DNA of 64,000 nucleotides from Methylotenera_A sp031417915. GTDB lineage: Bacteria > Pseudomonadota > Gammaproteobacteria > Burkholderiales > Methylophilaceae. Below the pieces are notes generated by a model. That model did no database searches and had not been told where the DNA came from. It saw nothing but the letters and a program-made list of their open reading frames with translations. Positions 50,379 to 59,637 of this stretch are shown here, one piece after another. Made by a program: the position numbers and the translations under genes. Numbering within the stretch: position 1 is the stretch's first letter; each line of letters begins with the position of its first letter. The stretch is from positions 16,368-80,367 of the forward strand of contig JANOWN010000007.1 in the NCBI GenBank assembly GCA_031417915.1, given 5' to 3'.

Positions 50379-51406
50379 TGGAAATGCTCGCGAATCTTTT
50401 TGGTAGTTATTGGCCAGCGGTGCAATTAACCACTTGGACGCTGCTCAAAATTATCGCCATTGTGTTACCGTTGATGGGCGCGGTGGCCTATTTGACGCTA
50501 GCGGAGCGTAAAGTCATCGGCTTTATGCAAGTACGTATTGGGCCAAATCGCGTGGGTTATTGGGGTTTGTTGCAGCCAATTGCGGATGGAATTAAGTTGT
50601 TATTTAAAGAAATTGTTTTACCTACAGCTTCCAGCAAAACACTGTTTTTTATTGGGCCAATATTGGCCATTGCGCCCGCCTTTGCGGCTTGGGCGGTGGT
50701 TCCGTTTGATGCAACGTTAGTGCTCGCCAATATCGACGCAGGTTTATTGTATATTTTAGCCATGACCTCTGTTGCGGTGTACGGGGTGATTATTGCAGGT
50801 TGGGCGTCCAATTCTAAGTACGCATTTTTGGGCAGCTTGCGTTCGGCTGCACAAATTGTCAGTTACGAAATCGCCATGGGTTTCGCGCTGGTGGGCGTGC
50901 TGATGTGCGCGAACTCATTGAATCTTGGTAAAATCGTCATGGGGCAAAGCGGCGGTTTTTGGCACTGGTATTTTATTCCGCTGTTCCCGCTATTTATCGT
51001 GTATTTTATCAGCGCAGTGGCCGAGACCAATCGAGCGCCGTTTGACGTAGCCGAGGGTGAATCTGAAATCGTTGCTGGTTTTCATGTGGAATATTCTGGC
51101 ATGGCGTTTGCGCTATTTTTCTTGGCCGAATATGCTAATATTTGGCTAGTGTGCGCGCTGGCTGCGACCATGTTTTTGGGCGGCTGGCTATCACCATTCC
51201 CATTTTTGCCCGATAGCATTTTGTGGTTTTTAGCTAAAATGTGCTTTTTGGTGTTCTTCTTTTTATGGTTTAGAGCAACTTTCCCAAGATACAGGTATGA
51301 CCAAATTATGCGCTTGGGCTGGAAAATATTTATTCCAATTACGCTGGTGTGGATTATATTTGTTGGCGCGATGATGCAGACTAGTTGGGAATATTTGTTC
51401 CACTAA
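50378..51406 (+). CDS. nuoH: NADH dehydrogenase I subunit H
   Basis: A 342-residue membrane subunit with eight helices at the quinone-channel entrance. AERKVIGFMQVRIGPNRVG and AETNRAPFDVAEGESEIVAG are the conserved cytoplasmic loops. The stop TAA overlaps the nuoI ATG. Confidence 0.96.
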   Translation: MEMLANLFGSYWPAVQLTTWTLLKIIAIVLPLMGAVAYLTLAERKVIGFMQVRIGPNRVGYWGLLQPIADGIKLLFKEIVLPTASSKTLFFIGPILAIAPAFAAWAVVPFDATLVLANIDAGLLYILAMTSVAVYGVIIAGWASNSKYAFLGSLRSAAQIVSYEIAMGFALVGVLMCANSLNLGKIVMGQSGGFWHWYFIPLFPLFIVYFISAVAETNRAPFDVAEGESEIVAGFHVEYSGMAFALFFLAEYANIWLVCALAATMFLGGWLSPFPFLPDSILWFLAKMCFLVFFFLWFRATFPRYRYDQIMRLGWKIFIPITLVWIIFVGAMMQTSWEYLFH

Positions 51407-51900
51407 TGATGATAAAAGCGATAAAAAATACGTTATCAAGTTTGATGCTTTGGGAGCTTCTCAAGGGAATGGCGCTCACGGGTCGCTACTTTTTTGCGCG
51501 TAAAATTACTATTCAATATCCTGAAGAACGTACGCCGCAATCGCCGCGTTTCAGGGGTCTGCATGCGCTACGCCGCTATCCGAATGGCGAGGAGCGTTGC
51601 ATCGCGTGTAAGCTGTGTGAGGCGGTTTGCCCAGCGTTGGCGATTACTATCGAATCGGAACAGCGAGAAGACAATACGCGCAGGACTACTAGGTATGATA
51701 TTGATTTAACCAAGTGTATTTTTTGTGGGCTGTGCGAGGAATCTTGCCCTGTAGATTCTATCGTCGAAACACGTATTTTTGATTACCACGGTGAGCAACG
51801 CGGCGATTTGCTCTACACCAAAGAAATGTTATTGGCGGTGGGCGATAAGCATGAGAAGCAAATTGCTGCTGACCGTGAATTGGATGCCAAATTTAGATGA
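51406..51900 (+). CDS. nuoI: NADH dehydrogenase I subunit I
   Basis: A 164-residue subunit with two [4Fe-4S] clusters (N6a, N6b). The ligands are in CIACKLCEAVCP and CIFCGLCEESCP. The first ATG (51406) overlaps nuoH's stop; the next ATG (51409) is an equal alternative. An upstream frame extension lies within nuoH. Confidence 0.95.
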   Translation: MMIKAIKNTLSSLMLWELLKGMALTGRYFFARKITIQYPEERTPQSPRFRGLHALRRYPNGEERCIACKLCEAVCPALAITIESEQREDNTRRTTRYDIDLTKCIFCGLCEESCPVDSIVETRIFDYHGEQRGDLLYTKEMLLAVGDKHEKQIAADRELDAKFR

Positions 51901-52544
51901 TGTTTACTGATTTTGTTTTTTATGCTTTAGCCGCTATTTTGCTGTTCGCAGCTTTGCGTGTAATTACTACGCGCAACCCTGTGGTTGCGGCTTTGCACTT
52001 GGTGTTGGCGTTTTTTACTGCGGCGGGTATTTGGTTATTATTACAGGCAGAATTTTTGGCGATTACACTGGTGCTGGTGTATGTCGGCGCGGTGATGGTG
52101 TTGTTTTTATTCGTGGTGATGATGCTCGACATCAACATCGACAAGCTGCGCGAAGGCTTTTGGGATTATCTGCCGATGGCGGGCATCATTGGTTTATTGA
52201 TGGCAGTGGAAATGGTGATGGTATTAGGCGGAAAATATTTTGGCGGCTTGAAATTAGACATAAGCAAAGCTATGAACAAATCTGCGGATTACAGCAACAC
52301 GGCCGAGCTGGGGCGCGTGCTTTATACCGATTACTTATTGCCATTCGAGTTGGCTTCGGTGGTGCTGTTGGTGGCGATTGTGGCGGCGATTGTGCTCACA
52401 CTTAGAGACCGCAAAGACAGTAAATCGATGAATGCGGCAGATCAAGTATTAGTTAAAAAAGCAGATCGTTTGCGTATTGTAAGCATGCCCTCTGAGCCAA
52501 TATCCATAAGGTCTGCAGAGCATATAAATGAGGAAAAATCATGA
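51897..52544 (+). CDS. nuoJ: NADH dehydrogenase I subunit J
   Basis: A 215-residue membrane subunit with five helices. TRNPVVAALHLVLAFFTAAGIWLL and VLVYVGAVMVLFLFVVMMLDI are the conserved membrane segments. The cytoplasmic tail ends MPSEPISIRSAEHINEEKS; residues about 197-209 are encoded by a palindromic repeat (52483-52526). The stop overlaps nuoK's start by 4 bp. NuoJ tails vary in length, so the insertion need not disturb function. Confidence 0.94.
   Translation: MMFTDFVFYALAAILLFAALRVITTRNPVVAALHLVLAFFTAAGIWLLLQAEFLAITLVLVYVGAVMVLFLFVVMMLDINIDKLREGFWDYLPMAGIIGLLMAVEMVMVLGGKYFGGLKLDISKAMNKSADYSNTAELGRVLYTDYLLPFELASVVLLVAIVAAIVLTLRDRKDSKSMNAADQVLVKKADRLRIVSMPSEPISIRSAEHINEEKS
52483..52526 (+). 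repeat. 40-bp palindromic element, copy 9, inside nuoJ
   Basis: Core GAGCCAATATCCATAAGG with arms ATGC (left) and GCAGAGCAT (right). It reads E-P-I-S-I-R-S-A-E-H, the same frame as in nuoF. It ends 15 bp before the nuoK start codon, so its hairpin could influence nuoK translation. Confidence 0.75.
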
Positions 52545-52849
52545 CTGTCGGTTTGTCGCATTACCTTATTTTAGGCGCACTGCTGTTTGCCATCAGTGTG
52601 GTTGGTATTTTCCTAAATCGTAAGAATGTGATTATTTTGCTCATGTGTATTGAGTTGATGCTGCTGGCGGTGAACTTGAATTTCATTGCTTTCTCCCATT
52701 ATTTAAACGACATCGCCGGCCAAGTGTTCGTGTTTTTCATCCTCACCGTCGCTGCGGCAGAATCCGCTATCGGACTTGCGATTTTGGTGGTGCTGTTCCG
52801 TAACTTGCGCACCATTAATGTAGATGATTTGGACAGTCTAAAAGGCTAA
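52541..52849 (+). CDS. nuoK: NADH dehydrogenase I subunit K
   Basis: A 102-residue membrane subunit with three helices. RKNVIILLMCIELMLLAVNLNFI and VAAAESAIGLAILVVLFR carry the two conserved membrane glutamates involved in proton pumping. AGGAA lies before the ATG. Confidence 0.96.
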   Translation: MTVGLSHYLILGALLFAISVVGIFLNRKNVIILLMCIELMLLAVNLNFIAFSHYLNDIAGQVFVFFILTVAAAESAIGLAILVVLFRNLRTINVDDLDSLKG

Positions 52850-52861
52850 CAGAGTAAAAAT

Positions 52862-54868
52862 ATGACTTTACCAAACATTTGCTTATTGATTGTTTTATTG
52901 CCCCTCATTGCAGCGGCAATCGTGGGTTTATTTGGCGCTACATTACCTCGTGCAGCTGCGCATTGGCTGACGATAGTCGCGGTGGGCACGGCGTTTGTAT
53001 TGTCGGCAATCATACTAAATGCCACTCAAGATGGCTACACGTTTAATAGCAATTTATATACATGGTTAACCTCGGGCGATCTGCAATTTAACGTCGGTTT
53101 TTTAATCGATAATTTATCCGCTATGATGATGGTAGTCGTCACCTTCGTTTCGCTCATGGTGCATATTTACACCATTGGCTATATGGCTGAAGACCCAAGT
53201 TATTCGCGCTTTTTTAGCTATATTTCGTTGTTTACATTTGCCATGCTGATGTTGGTGATGTCGAATAATTTTATGCAATTATTTTTTGGCTGGGAGGCAG
53301 TCGGTTTAGTTTCGTATTTGCTGATTGGTTTTTGGTACACCCGCCCAACGGCAATTTATGCCAACTTAAAAGCGTTTTTAGTGAATCGCGTCGGCGATTT
53401 TGGCTTTTTGCTCGGTATCGGCATGGTGCTGTTTTACACGGGCAGTTTAGATTACGCCACGGTGTTCCAAGCCGTGCCTAAGCTTGCGAATGTGCAAGTG
53501 CATATTCTACCAAATGTGTCTTGGTCGTTGATGACGGTGACTTGCATTTTACTGTTCATCGGCGCGATGGGTAAATCGGCGCAAGTGCCTTTGCACGTGT
53601 GGCTACCCGATTCAATGGAAGGCCCAACGCCAATTTCCGCCTTGATTCACGCGGCAACCATGGTCACTGCGGGCATTTTTATGGTGGCACGTATGTCGCC
53701 TTTGTTTGAGCTGTCAACGATGGCATTGTCATTCGTGATGTTTATTGGCGCCATCACTGCGCTATTTATGGGCTTTCTCGGCATTGTACAAAACGACATC
53801 AAGCGCATTGTGGCGTATTCAACTTTATCTCAACTTGGCTACATGACGGTCGCGCTGGGCGCATCGGCGTATTCGGTGGCGATTTTTCACTTAATGACGC
53901 ATGCATTCTTTAAAGCGCTGCTGTTCTTAGCCGCTGGCTCGGTGATTATGGGCATGCATCACGATCAAGATATTCGCCACATGGGCAACCTAAAAAAATA
54001 TATGCCAATTACTTGGATAACTGCATTAATAGGCTCACTGGCGCTGATTGGCACACCGTTTTTTGCTGGGTTTTACTCAAAAGACAGCATCATTGAAGCA
54101 GTTAAATTTTCGCATATTTCTGGTAGTGGCTTCGCTTATTTTGCCGTGTTAGCGGGCGTGTTTGTGACTGCGTTTTATTCGTTTAGATTGTATTTTATGG
54201 TGTTCCACGGTAAAGAAAAATGGCGAGACTTAAAACACCATGAACATGAACATCACCATGGTTTAAGCGCAAAAGATAACCCGCACGAGCCAGGTTGGGT
54301 GATCAAATTGCCGTTGATTTTATTGGCGATTCCTTCCATTTTTATTGGCTACATGACGATAGAGCCGATGCTGTTTGGTCATTTTTTCAGCGGCGCAATT
54401 GCAGTCGATAGCGCGATTCATCCCGCCATGACCGAACTTGCACATCATTATGCTGAGTTTTTACATTCGCCCGCGGGCATGGCGCTACATGGTTTTATGG
54501 CACTACCCTTTATTTTAGCGGCTTCTGGTGTGGTTTTGGCGTGGATTTTTTACATTAAACGACCAGACATTCCTGCCAAAATTCAGCAAAAATTTAATGT
54601 CATTTATCAAATTTTAGAAAACAAATATGGCTTCGATAGCTTTAACGAACGGGTATTTGCTGGCGGTGCGCGTTTGATTGGGAATAAGTTATGGCAGATT
54701 GGCGATGTGCAACTGATTGATGGCGCAATCGTCAACGGCACGGCGAATTTAATCGGCCGTATCTCAAGTAAAGTGCGCCATTTGCAATCTGGGCTGATTT
54801 ACCACTACGCGTTCGCCATGATTATTGGTGTGTTTTTGTTCCTCACATTTTTTATAAAAATTAACTAA
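52862..54868 (+). CDS. nuoL: NADH dehydrogenase I subunit L
   Basis: A 668-residue proton-pumping antiporter-like subunit with about 16 helices and the lateral helix. FFGWEAVGLVSYLLIGFW, ALIHAATMVTAGIFMVAR and DIKRIVAYSTLSQLGYM are conserved. The C-terminal part carries a His-rich loop (HHEHEHHHG). nuoM follows without a gap. Confidence 0.96.
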   Translation: MTLPNICLLIVLLPLIAAAIVGLFGATLPRAAAHWLTIVAVGTAFVLSAIILNATQDGYTFNSNLYTWLTSGDLQFNVGFLIDNLSAMMMVVVTFVSLMVHIYTIGYMAEDPSYSRFFSYISLFTFAMLMLVMSNNFMQLFFGWEAVGLVSYLLIGFWYTRPTAIYANLKAFLVNRVGDFGFLLGIGMVLFYTGSLDYATVFQAVPKLANVQVHILPNVSWSLMTVTCILLFIGAMGKSAQVPLHVWLPDSMEGPTPISALIHAATMVTAGIFMVARMSPLFELSTMALSFVMFIGAITALFMGFLGIVQNDIKRIVAYSTLSQLGYMTVALGASAYSVAIFHLMTHAFFKALLFLAAGSVIMGMHHDQDIRHMGNLKKYMPITWITALIGSLALIGTPFFAGFYSKDSIIEAVKFSHISGSGFAYFAVLAGVFVTAFYSFRLYFMVFHGKEKWRDLKHHEHEHHHGLSAKDNPHEPGWVIKLPLILLAIPSIFIGYMTIEPMLFGHFFSGAIAVDSAIHPAMTELAHHYAEFLHSPAGMALHGFMALPFILAASGVVLAWIFYIKRPDIPAKIQQKFNVIYQILENKYGFDSFNERVFAGGARLIGNKLWQIGDVQLIDGAIVNGTANLIGRISSKVRHLQSGLIYHYAFAMIIGVFLFLTFFIKIN

Positions 54869-56377
54869 ATGCTGCAACTGAATATTTTACATCAGCATAT
54901 TCTTAGCGTTGCTATCTGGCTGCCAATATTGGCGGGCGTAGTTGTATTGTTACTCGGTAGCGATAAGAAAGCCGATTTCACACGCTGGCTTGCTTTAGCA
55001 GGAAGTTTGGCGGCGTTTTTCGCCACATTACCGCTTTATACAAAATATGACTTTTCTCGTGGTGCTTTTCAGTTTCAAGAAATGGTGCAATGGATTCCCG
55101 CATTTAATATCAATTACCACTTAGGCGTGGATGGCATTTCTGTGCCACTGATACTGCTTACCAGCTTTACCACGTTGATTGCCATCATAGCTTCGTGGGA
55201 GGTGATCACCAAAAATATCGCGCAATATATGGCGGCATTTTTGATTATGAGTGGTCTGATGATAGGCGTATTTAGTGCCTTGGATGGCATTTTGTATTAT
55301 GTGTTTTGGGAGGCGATGCTGATTCCTATGTTTCTCGTCATCGGCATTTGGGGCGGCGAAAATCGCGTGTATGCAACGATTAAATTTTTCCTCTATACGC
55401 TACTTGGCTCCCTGTTGATGTTGGTCGCGTTCATTTATCTTTATCACCGTACCAACAGCTTCGCAATTACTGATTTCTACTTATTGCCGCTTACTTTAAA
55501 ACAGCAAGTGCTTATTTTTATGGCATTTTTTATGGCATTCGCGGTAAAAATCCCCATGTGGCCAGTGCACACTTGGTTGCCAGATGCGCACGTGGAAGCA
55601 CCTACTGGCGGCTCTGTGGTGCTGGCAGCGATAATGTTGAAGCTTGGCGGCTACAGCTTTTTGCGCTTCGCCATGCCGATTGCACCAGACGCAGCACACT
55701 ACTTATCGGGCTTTATGATTACGTTATCGTTAATCGCTATCGTTTACATTGCGTTGGTGGCACTCGTGCAAAAAGACATGAAAAAACTCATCGCTTATTC
55801 TTCTATTTCGCATATGGGTTTTGTCACGCTAGGCTTCTTTATATTCAGCCAATTGGGGTTAGAAGGTGCAATTGTACAAATGATTTCGCATGGTTTTATT
55901 TCTGCCGCCATGTTCTTGTGCGTCGGTGTGTTATATGAGCGTATGCATAGCAGAAACATTGCCGATTACGGCGGTGTGGTGAACACTATGCCAATATTTA
56001 GCGCATTTGCGGTGTTGTTTGCCATGGCCAATAGTGGGTTGCCAGGCACATCGGGCTTTGTGGGCGAATTTATGGTGATTTTGGCGGCAGTAAAATATAA
56101 TTTCTGGGTGGCATTTTTAGCGGCTACTACACTGATATTTGGCGCAGCTTATACGCTGTGGATGGTGAAGCGTGTGTTTTATGGTGAAGTGGCTAACAAA
56201 CATGTGGCGGAATTGAAAGACTTAAGCCGCCGCGAATTTTTAATTCTAGCGGTGTTGGCTGTCATGGTGATTGGCTTGGGTGTGTACCCCAAACTCATCA
56301 CCGATTTCACCCATGTGAGCGCCGCACAATGGTTGGGTCATATGGCCACTAGCAAATTACCAGTGGCAGGATTGTAG
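54869..56377 (+). CDS. nuoM: NADH dehydrogenase I subunit M
   Basis: A 502-residue antiporter-like proton-pumping subunit with 14 helices. FWEAMLIPMFLVIGIWGG, VKIPMWPVHTWLPDAHVEAPTGG-like sequence and KDMKKLIAYSSISHMGFV are signatures. It starts immediately after nuoL's stop and is followed by nuoN after 2 bp. Confidence 0.96.
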   Translation: MLQLNILHQHILSVAIWLPILAGVVVLLLGSDKKADFTRWLALAGSLAAFFATLPLYTKYDFSRGAFQFQEMVQWIPAFNINYHLGVDGISVPLILLTSFTTLIAIIASWEVITKNIAQYMAAFLIMSGLMIGVFSALDGILYYVFWEAMLIPMFLVIGIWGGENRVYATIKFFLYTLLGSLLMLVAFIYLYHRTNSFAITDFYLLPLTLKQQVLIFMAFFMAFAVKIPMWPVHTWLPDAHVEAPTGGSVVLAAIMLKLGGYSFLRFAMPIAPDAAHYLSGFMITLSLIAIVYIALVALVQKDMKKLIAYSSISHMGFVTLGFFIFSQLGLEGAIVQMISHGFISAAMFLCVGVLYERMHSRNIADYGGVVNTMPIFSAFAVLFAMANSGLPGTSGFVGEFMVILAAVKYNFWVAFLAATTLIFGAAYTLWMVKRVFYGEVANKHVAELKDLSRREFLILAVLAVMVIGLGVYPKLITDFTHVSAAQWLGHMATSKLPVAGL

Positions 56378-56379
56378 AG

Positions 56380-57828
56380 ATGGAAAGTATTCAAATTGAC
56401 CTGATGACCGCGCTGCCAGAAGTGATTGTGCTCATGTTGGCGATGACGATTTTGTTGGCGGATTTATTTTTAAAACCTAAAAATAGAATCATCATTTATG
56501 GTTTGGCACAATTTACGCTATTTGCCGCCGCCTATTTTACAGTGAGCAATTTTACGTCTAGCGTTGGTTTTGCATTCACCAATATGTTTGTCGATGACAC
56601 GCTGGCGCATGTGCTTAAGCTGATGATTTTGCTTGGAACTTCGGTGATGTTCGTCTATACGCGGCAATATATGCAGCTGCGTAATATGTTCCGTGGCGAA
56701 TATTATGCGCTGGTGCTGTTTGCCGTGTTGGGCATGATGATTATGGTGTCTGGTCAAAGCATGCTCACTATTTATATGGGCTTGGAGCTACTGTCACTTT
56801 GTTTGTATTCATTGGTTGCGCTCGATCGCGATAACGCAAAATCATCCGAAGCGGCGATGAAATATTTTGTGCTGGGGGCGTTGGCTTCGGGCATGTTGTT
56901 GTACGGTATGAGCATGATTTACGGTATGACGGGTAGTCTGAACTTGTCTGATATTAGCAGTGTTTTACAAGACACTGATCCGAAAAATCCTGTGTTAATT
57001 TTAGGTTTGGTGTTTATTGTGGCAGGCTTGGCGTTCAAGTTTGGCGCGGTGCCGTTCCAAATGTGGGTGCCCGATGTGTATCAAGGTGCGCCGACTTCAA
57101 TTACACTGTTAATCGGCTCGGTGCCAAAATTCGCCGCATTTGCCATCACCATCCGGTTGTTGGCACAAGGCCTGCAGCCGCTCACAGCCGATTGGCAAGA
57201 TATGCTGCTCATCATGGCGGTGCTATCCATCGCTATCGGCAACATCACCGCCATCGCGCAAACCAATTTGAAACGCATGCTGGCATATTCCACCATTTCA
57301 CACATTGGCTTTTTGTTGTTTGGGCTGATGAGCGGTAATTTGAATGGTTACGCTTCCAGCATGTTTTATATCAGCGCTTATGTGCTGATGACGCTCGCTG
57401 GCTTCGGCATGGTTTTATTACTGTCGCGCAAGGATTTTGAGGCGGAAAATCTAGACGACTTAAAAGGCCTTAATCAGCGTAGCCCATGGGCAGCGATGCT
57501 CACGCTGATTACCATGTTCAGCATGGCGGGCGTGCCGCCCACCATTGGGTTTTATGCTAAATTTACCGTGCTACAAGCGGCGCTACAAGCTGGCTATATT
57601 GGCGCAGTGGTGTTTGCGGTCATCATGGCGGCAATAGGGGCATTTTACTATTTACGCATTGTAAAACTGATGTATTTTGATGCGCCGCAAGACAACGCTG
57701 CAATTAGCGCGCCTAGCGATATGAAATTGATATTGAGCATTAATGCGCTGGCGCTACTCGCGCTCGGCATATTGCCGCAAGGCTTGATGAACATTTGCGG
57801 CGCGGCGATTAGCCGAAGTTTACAATAG
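56380..57828 (+). CDS. nuoN: NADH dehydrogenase I subunit N
   Basis: A 482-residue antiporter-like subunit with 14 helices. YMGLELLSLCLYSLVALDRDNAKSSEAAMKYF-type sequence and NLKRMLAYSTISHIGFLL are conserved. It is the last gene of the nuo operon; no strong hairpin terminator is evident in the 58 bp before the next gene. Confidence 0.95.
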   Translation: MESIQIDLMTALPEVIVLMLAMTILLADLFLKPKNRIIIYGLAQFTLFAAAYFTVSNFTSSVGFAFTNMFVDDTLAHVLKLMILLGTSVMFVYTRQYMQLRNMFRGEYYALVLFAVLGMMIMVSGQSMLTIYMGLELLSLCLYSLVALDRDNAKSSEAAMKYFVLGALASGMLLYGMSMIYGMTGSLNLSDISSVLQDTDPKNPVLILGLVFIVAGLAFKFGAVPFQMWVPDVYQGAPTSITLLIGSVPKFAAFAITIRLLAQGLQPLTADWQDMLLIMAVLSIAIGNITAIAQTNLKRMLAYSTISHIGFLLFGLMSGNLNGYASSMFYISAYVLMTLAGFGMVLLLSRKDFEAENLDDLKGLNQRSPWAAMLTLITMFSMAGVPPTIGFYAKFTVLQAALQAGYIGAVVFAVIMAAIGAFYYLRIVKLMYFDAPQDNAAISAPSDMKLILSINALALLALGILPQGLMNICGAAISRSLQ

Positions 57829-57886
57829 CGCGCTTTGTGTTTCTAGCATTTGAGTTTAAGATATTCCAATATTTGGGGAGAGTTTC

Positions 57887-58744
57887 ATGCGCTTAGATGA
57901 CCAACAAGAAAGTAGCAACGTAGAAGATAGACGTGGCAGTGGCGGCGGCATGGGTCTTGGCGGCAAAAGCATTGGTATTGGCACCATTGTGATGGCGCTG
58001 GTGGCGATGTATTTTGGCGTCGATCCTTCGCTCGTCATGAACATCGGCCAAGGCATGAGCCAAAATGAAGCTGTGGAAGCAAAGCCAATTTCCAAAGATG
58101 ATCCAGCCGCCATATTTGTGGCCAAAGTCTTGGGCAGCACAGAAGAAACTTGGGGCAAGATTTTTCAAAACTCTGGTCAGAAATACCCAGCGCCAAAATT
58201 AGTGTTATTTGATGGTCAAACGCCCACTGCATGCGGCTCTGGCCAAGCGGCAATGGGGCCATTTTACTGCCCAGGTGATCAAAAAGTGTATATCGATTTA
58301 CGTTTTTATCAGGAAATGAAAACCAAATTCAACGCGCCTGGCGATTTCGCGCAAGCTTATGTGATTGCGCACGAAGTTGGTCACCACATCCAAAATCTCA
58401 TGGGCACTTCGGACAAAGTGCAGCAAGCGCGCCAAAGTGCGCGTAACGAAGCGCAAGCCAATCAATATTCAGTGCGGCTAGAACTGCAAGCTGATTGCTA
58501 CGCGGGCGTGTGGGCACACCATGCCGATGGCGCGAATCGCATACTAGAGGCGGGTGACGTGGAAGAAGCCATGCGCGCGGCGGCGGCGATTGGTGATGAC
58601 GCGCTGCAAAAACAAGCGCAGGGTTATGCAGTTCCTGATAGCTTCACACACGGCACTTCGCAGCAACGTCAACGCTGGTTTAACCAAGGCTTAAGCACGG
58701 GCGACGTGAATAAATGCGATACCTTCAATGTTGCGCAAATTTAG
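57887..58744 (+). CDS. Neutral zinc metallopeptidase family (YpfJ-like)
   Basis: A 285-residue protein with one N-terminal membrane segment (about 28-47) preceded by a Gly/Arg-rich stretch. HEVGHHIQN at 162-170 is the zinc site; ELQADCYAGVWAH carries the third ligand. The RLDDQQESSNVEDRRG start is typical of YpfJ (KPN_02809 family). The role is unknown. An AGAG stretch precedes the ATG. Confidence 0.88.
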   Translation: MRLDDQQESSNVEDRRGSGGGMGLGGKSIGIGTIVMALVAMYFGVDPSLVMNIGQGMSQNEAVEAKPISKDDPAAIFVAKVLGSTEETWGKIFQNSGQKYPAPKLVLFDGQTPTACGSGQAAMGPFYCPGDQKVYIDLRFYQEMKTKFNAPGDFAQAYVIAHEVGHHIQNLMGTSDKVQQARQSARNEAQANQYSVRLELQADCYAGVWAHHADGANRILEAGDVEEAMRAAAAIGDDALQKQAQGYAVPDSFTHGTSQQRQRWFNQGLSTGDVNKCDTFNVAQI

Positions 58745-58783
58745 TAATGTCGCTTCCGTTTAGTAGGTCTTTGTAAGTAAATA

Positions 58784-59635
58784 GTGGCAAAAGTTCTCGT
58801 TGTAGGCTGTGGAGATTTAGGCGCTACGGTTGCTAAAAATTTACAAAAAAATCATGAAGTCATCGGCCTGCGAAGAAGCCTAGATATATCTTCTGGCCAT
58901 GCGCCTGCTAGCGGTATAAAAACCATTCAAGCGGATGTGACTTTACCAGATACGCTTACTCAACTCGAAAAATTCAATCCCAATATTGTCATTTATTGCG
59001 TTTCTGCGGGTGGTCAGACTGATGCGCAATATCAAGCGGCTTACGTGCAAGGCTTAAAAAACGTGCTTGCCACACAAACTCAAAATGCCAATTTGCAACA
59101 CGTATTTTTTGTTTCCAGCACCAGAGTTTACGGCCAAAATACGCAGGAAATTTTAGACGAAAATACGCCTGCAATTCCTGCCGATTTCGGTGGAGAACGT
59201 CTTTTAGAAGCTGAAAACGTGTTAAAATATCTGCCATGCAAGTCAACATCCATGCGCCTCTCAGGCATCTATGGAAAAGGGCGTTTATATTTAGTGAACA
59301 CGGCAAAAGATCTTTCGAAATGGCCGGTTGAAAACCATTGGAGCAACCGCATTCATCGCGATGACGCGGCAGGGTTTATTGCATTTATGGTAGAAAAAAC
59401 GCTGAACAGCCAAACACTAGAAGATACTTACATTGTCACGGACGATATGCCCACACAGCAATATGAGGTGTTAACATGGCTGGCGAACAAGCAAAACATT
59501 GACACTTCAAATGTAAAAGCGCCGCCTGTGCAGGGCGGGAAACGTTTGAGCAACCAACGTCTACGTGACACGGGCTTTCAATTGCAATATTCTAACTACC
59601 AAGCGGGTTACAGTCACATTTTGCAGAACTTATAA
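58784..59635 (+). CDS. NAD-dependent epimerase/dehydratase family protein (YeeZ-like)
   Basis: A 283-residue extended short-chain dehydrogenase. VLVVGCGDLGATVAKNL gives the N-terminal nucleotide-binding motif. SSTRVYGQN includes the catalytic tyrosine, though the usual YxxxK lysine is not present, as in YeeZ relatives. Starts with GTG at 58784; an ATG is not open nearby. The substrate is unknown. mltB follows 2 bp later. Confidence 0.8.
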   Translation: MAKVLVVGCGDLGATVAKNLQKNHEVIGLRRSLDISSGHAPASGIKTIQADVTLPDTLTQLEKFNPNIVIYCVSAGGQTDAQYQAAYVQGLKNVLATQTQNANLQHVFFVSSTRVYGQNTQEILDENTPAIPADFGGERLLEAENVLKYLPCKSTSMRLSGIYGKGRLYLVNTAKDLSKWPVENHWSNRIHRDDAAGFIAFMVEKTLNSQTLEDTYIVTDDMPTQQYEVLTWLANKQNIDTSNVKAPPVQGGKRLSNQRLRDTGFQLQYSNYQAGYSHILQNL

Positions 59636-59637
59636 AA

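Noticed and set aside
50647..50670. Palindrome GGCCAATATTGGCC in nuoH
   Set aside because: It lies in conserved NuoH coding sequence and lacks the core's CCATG half; a chance palindrome.
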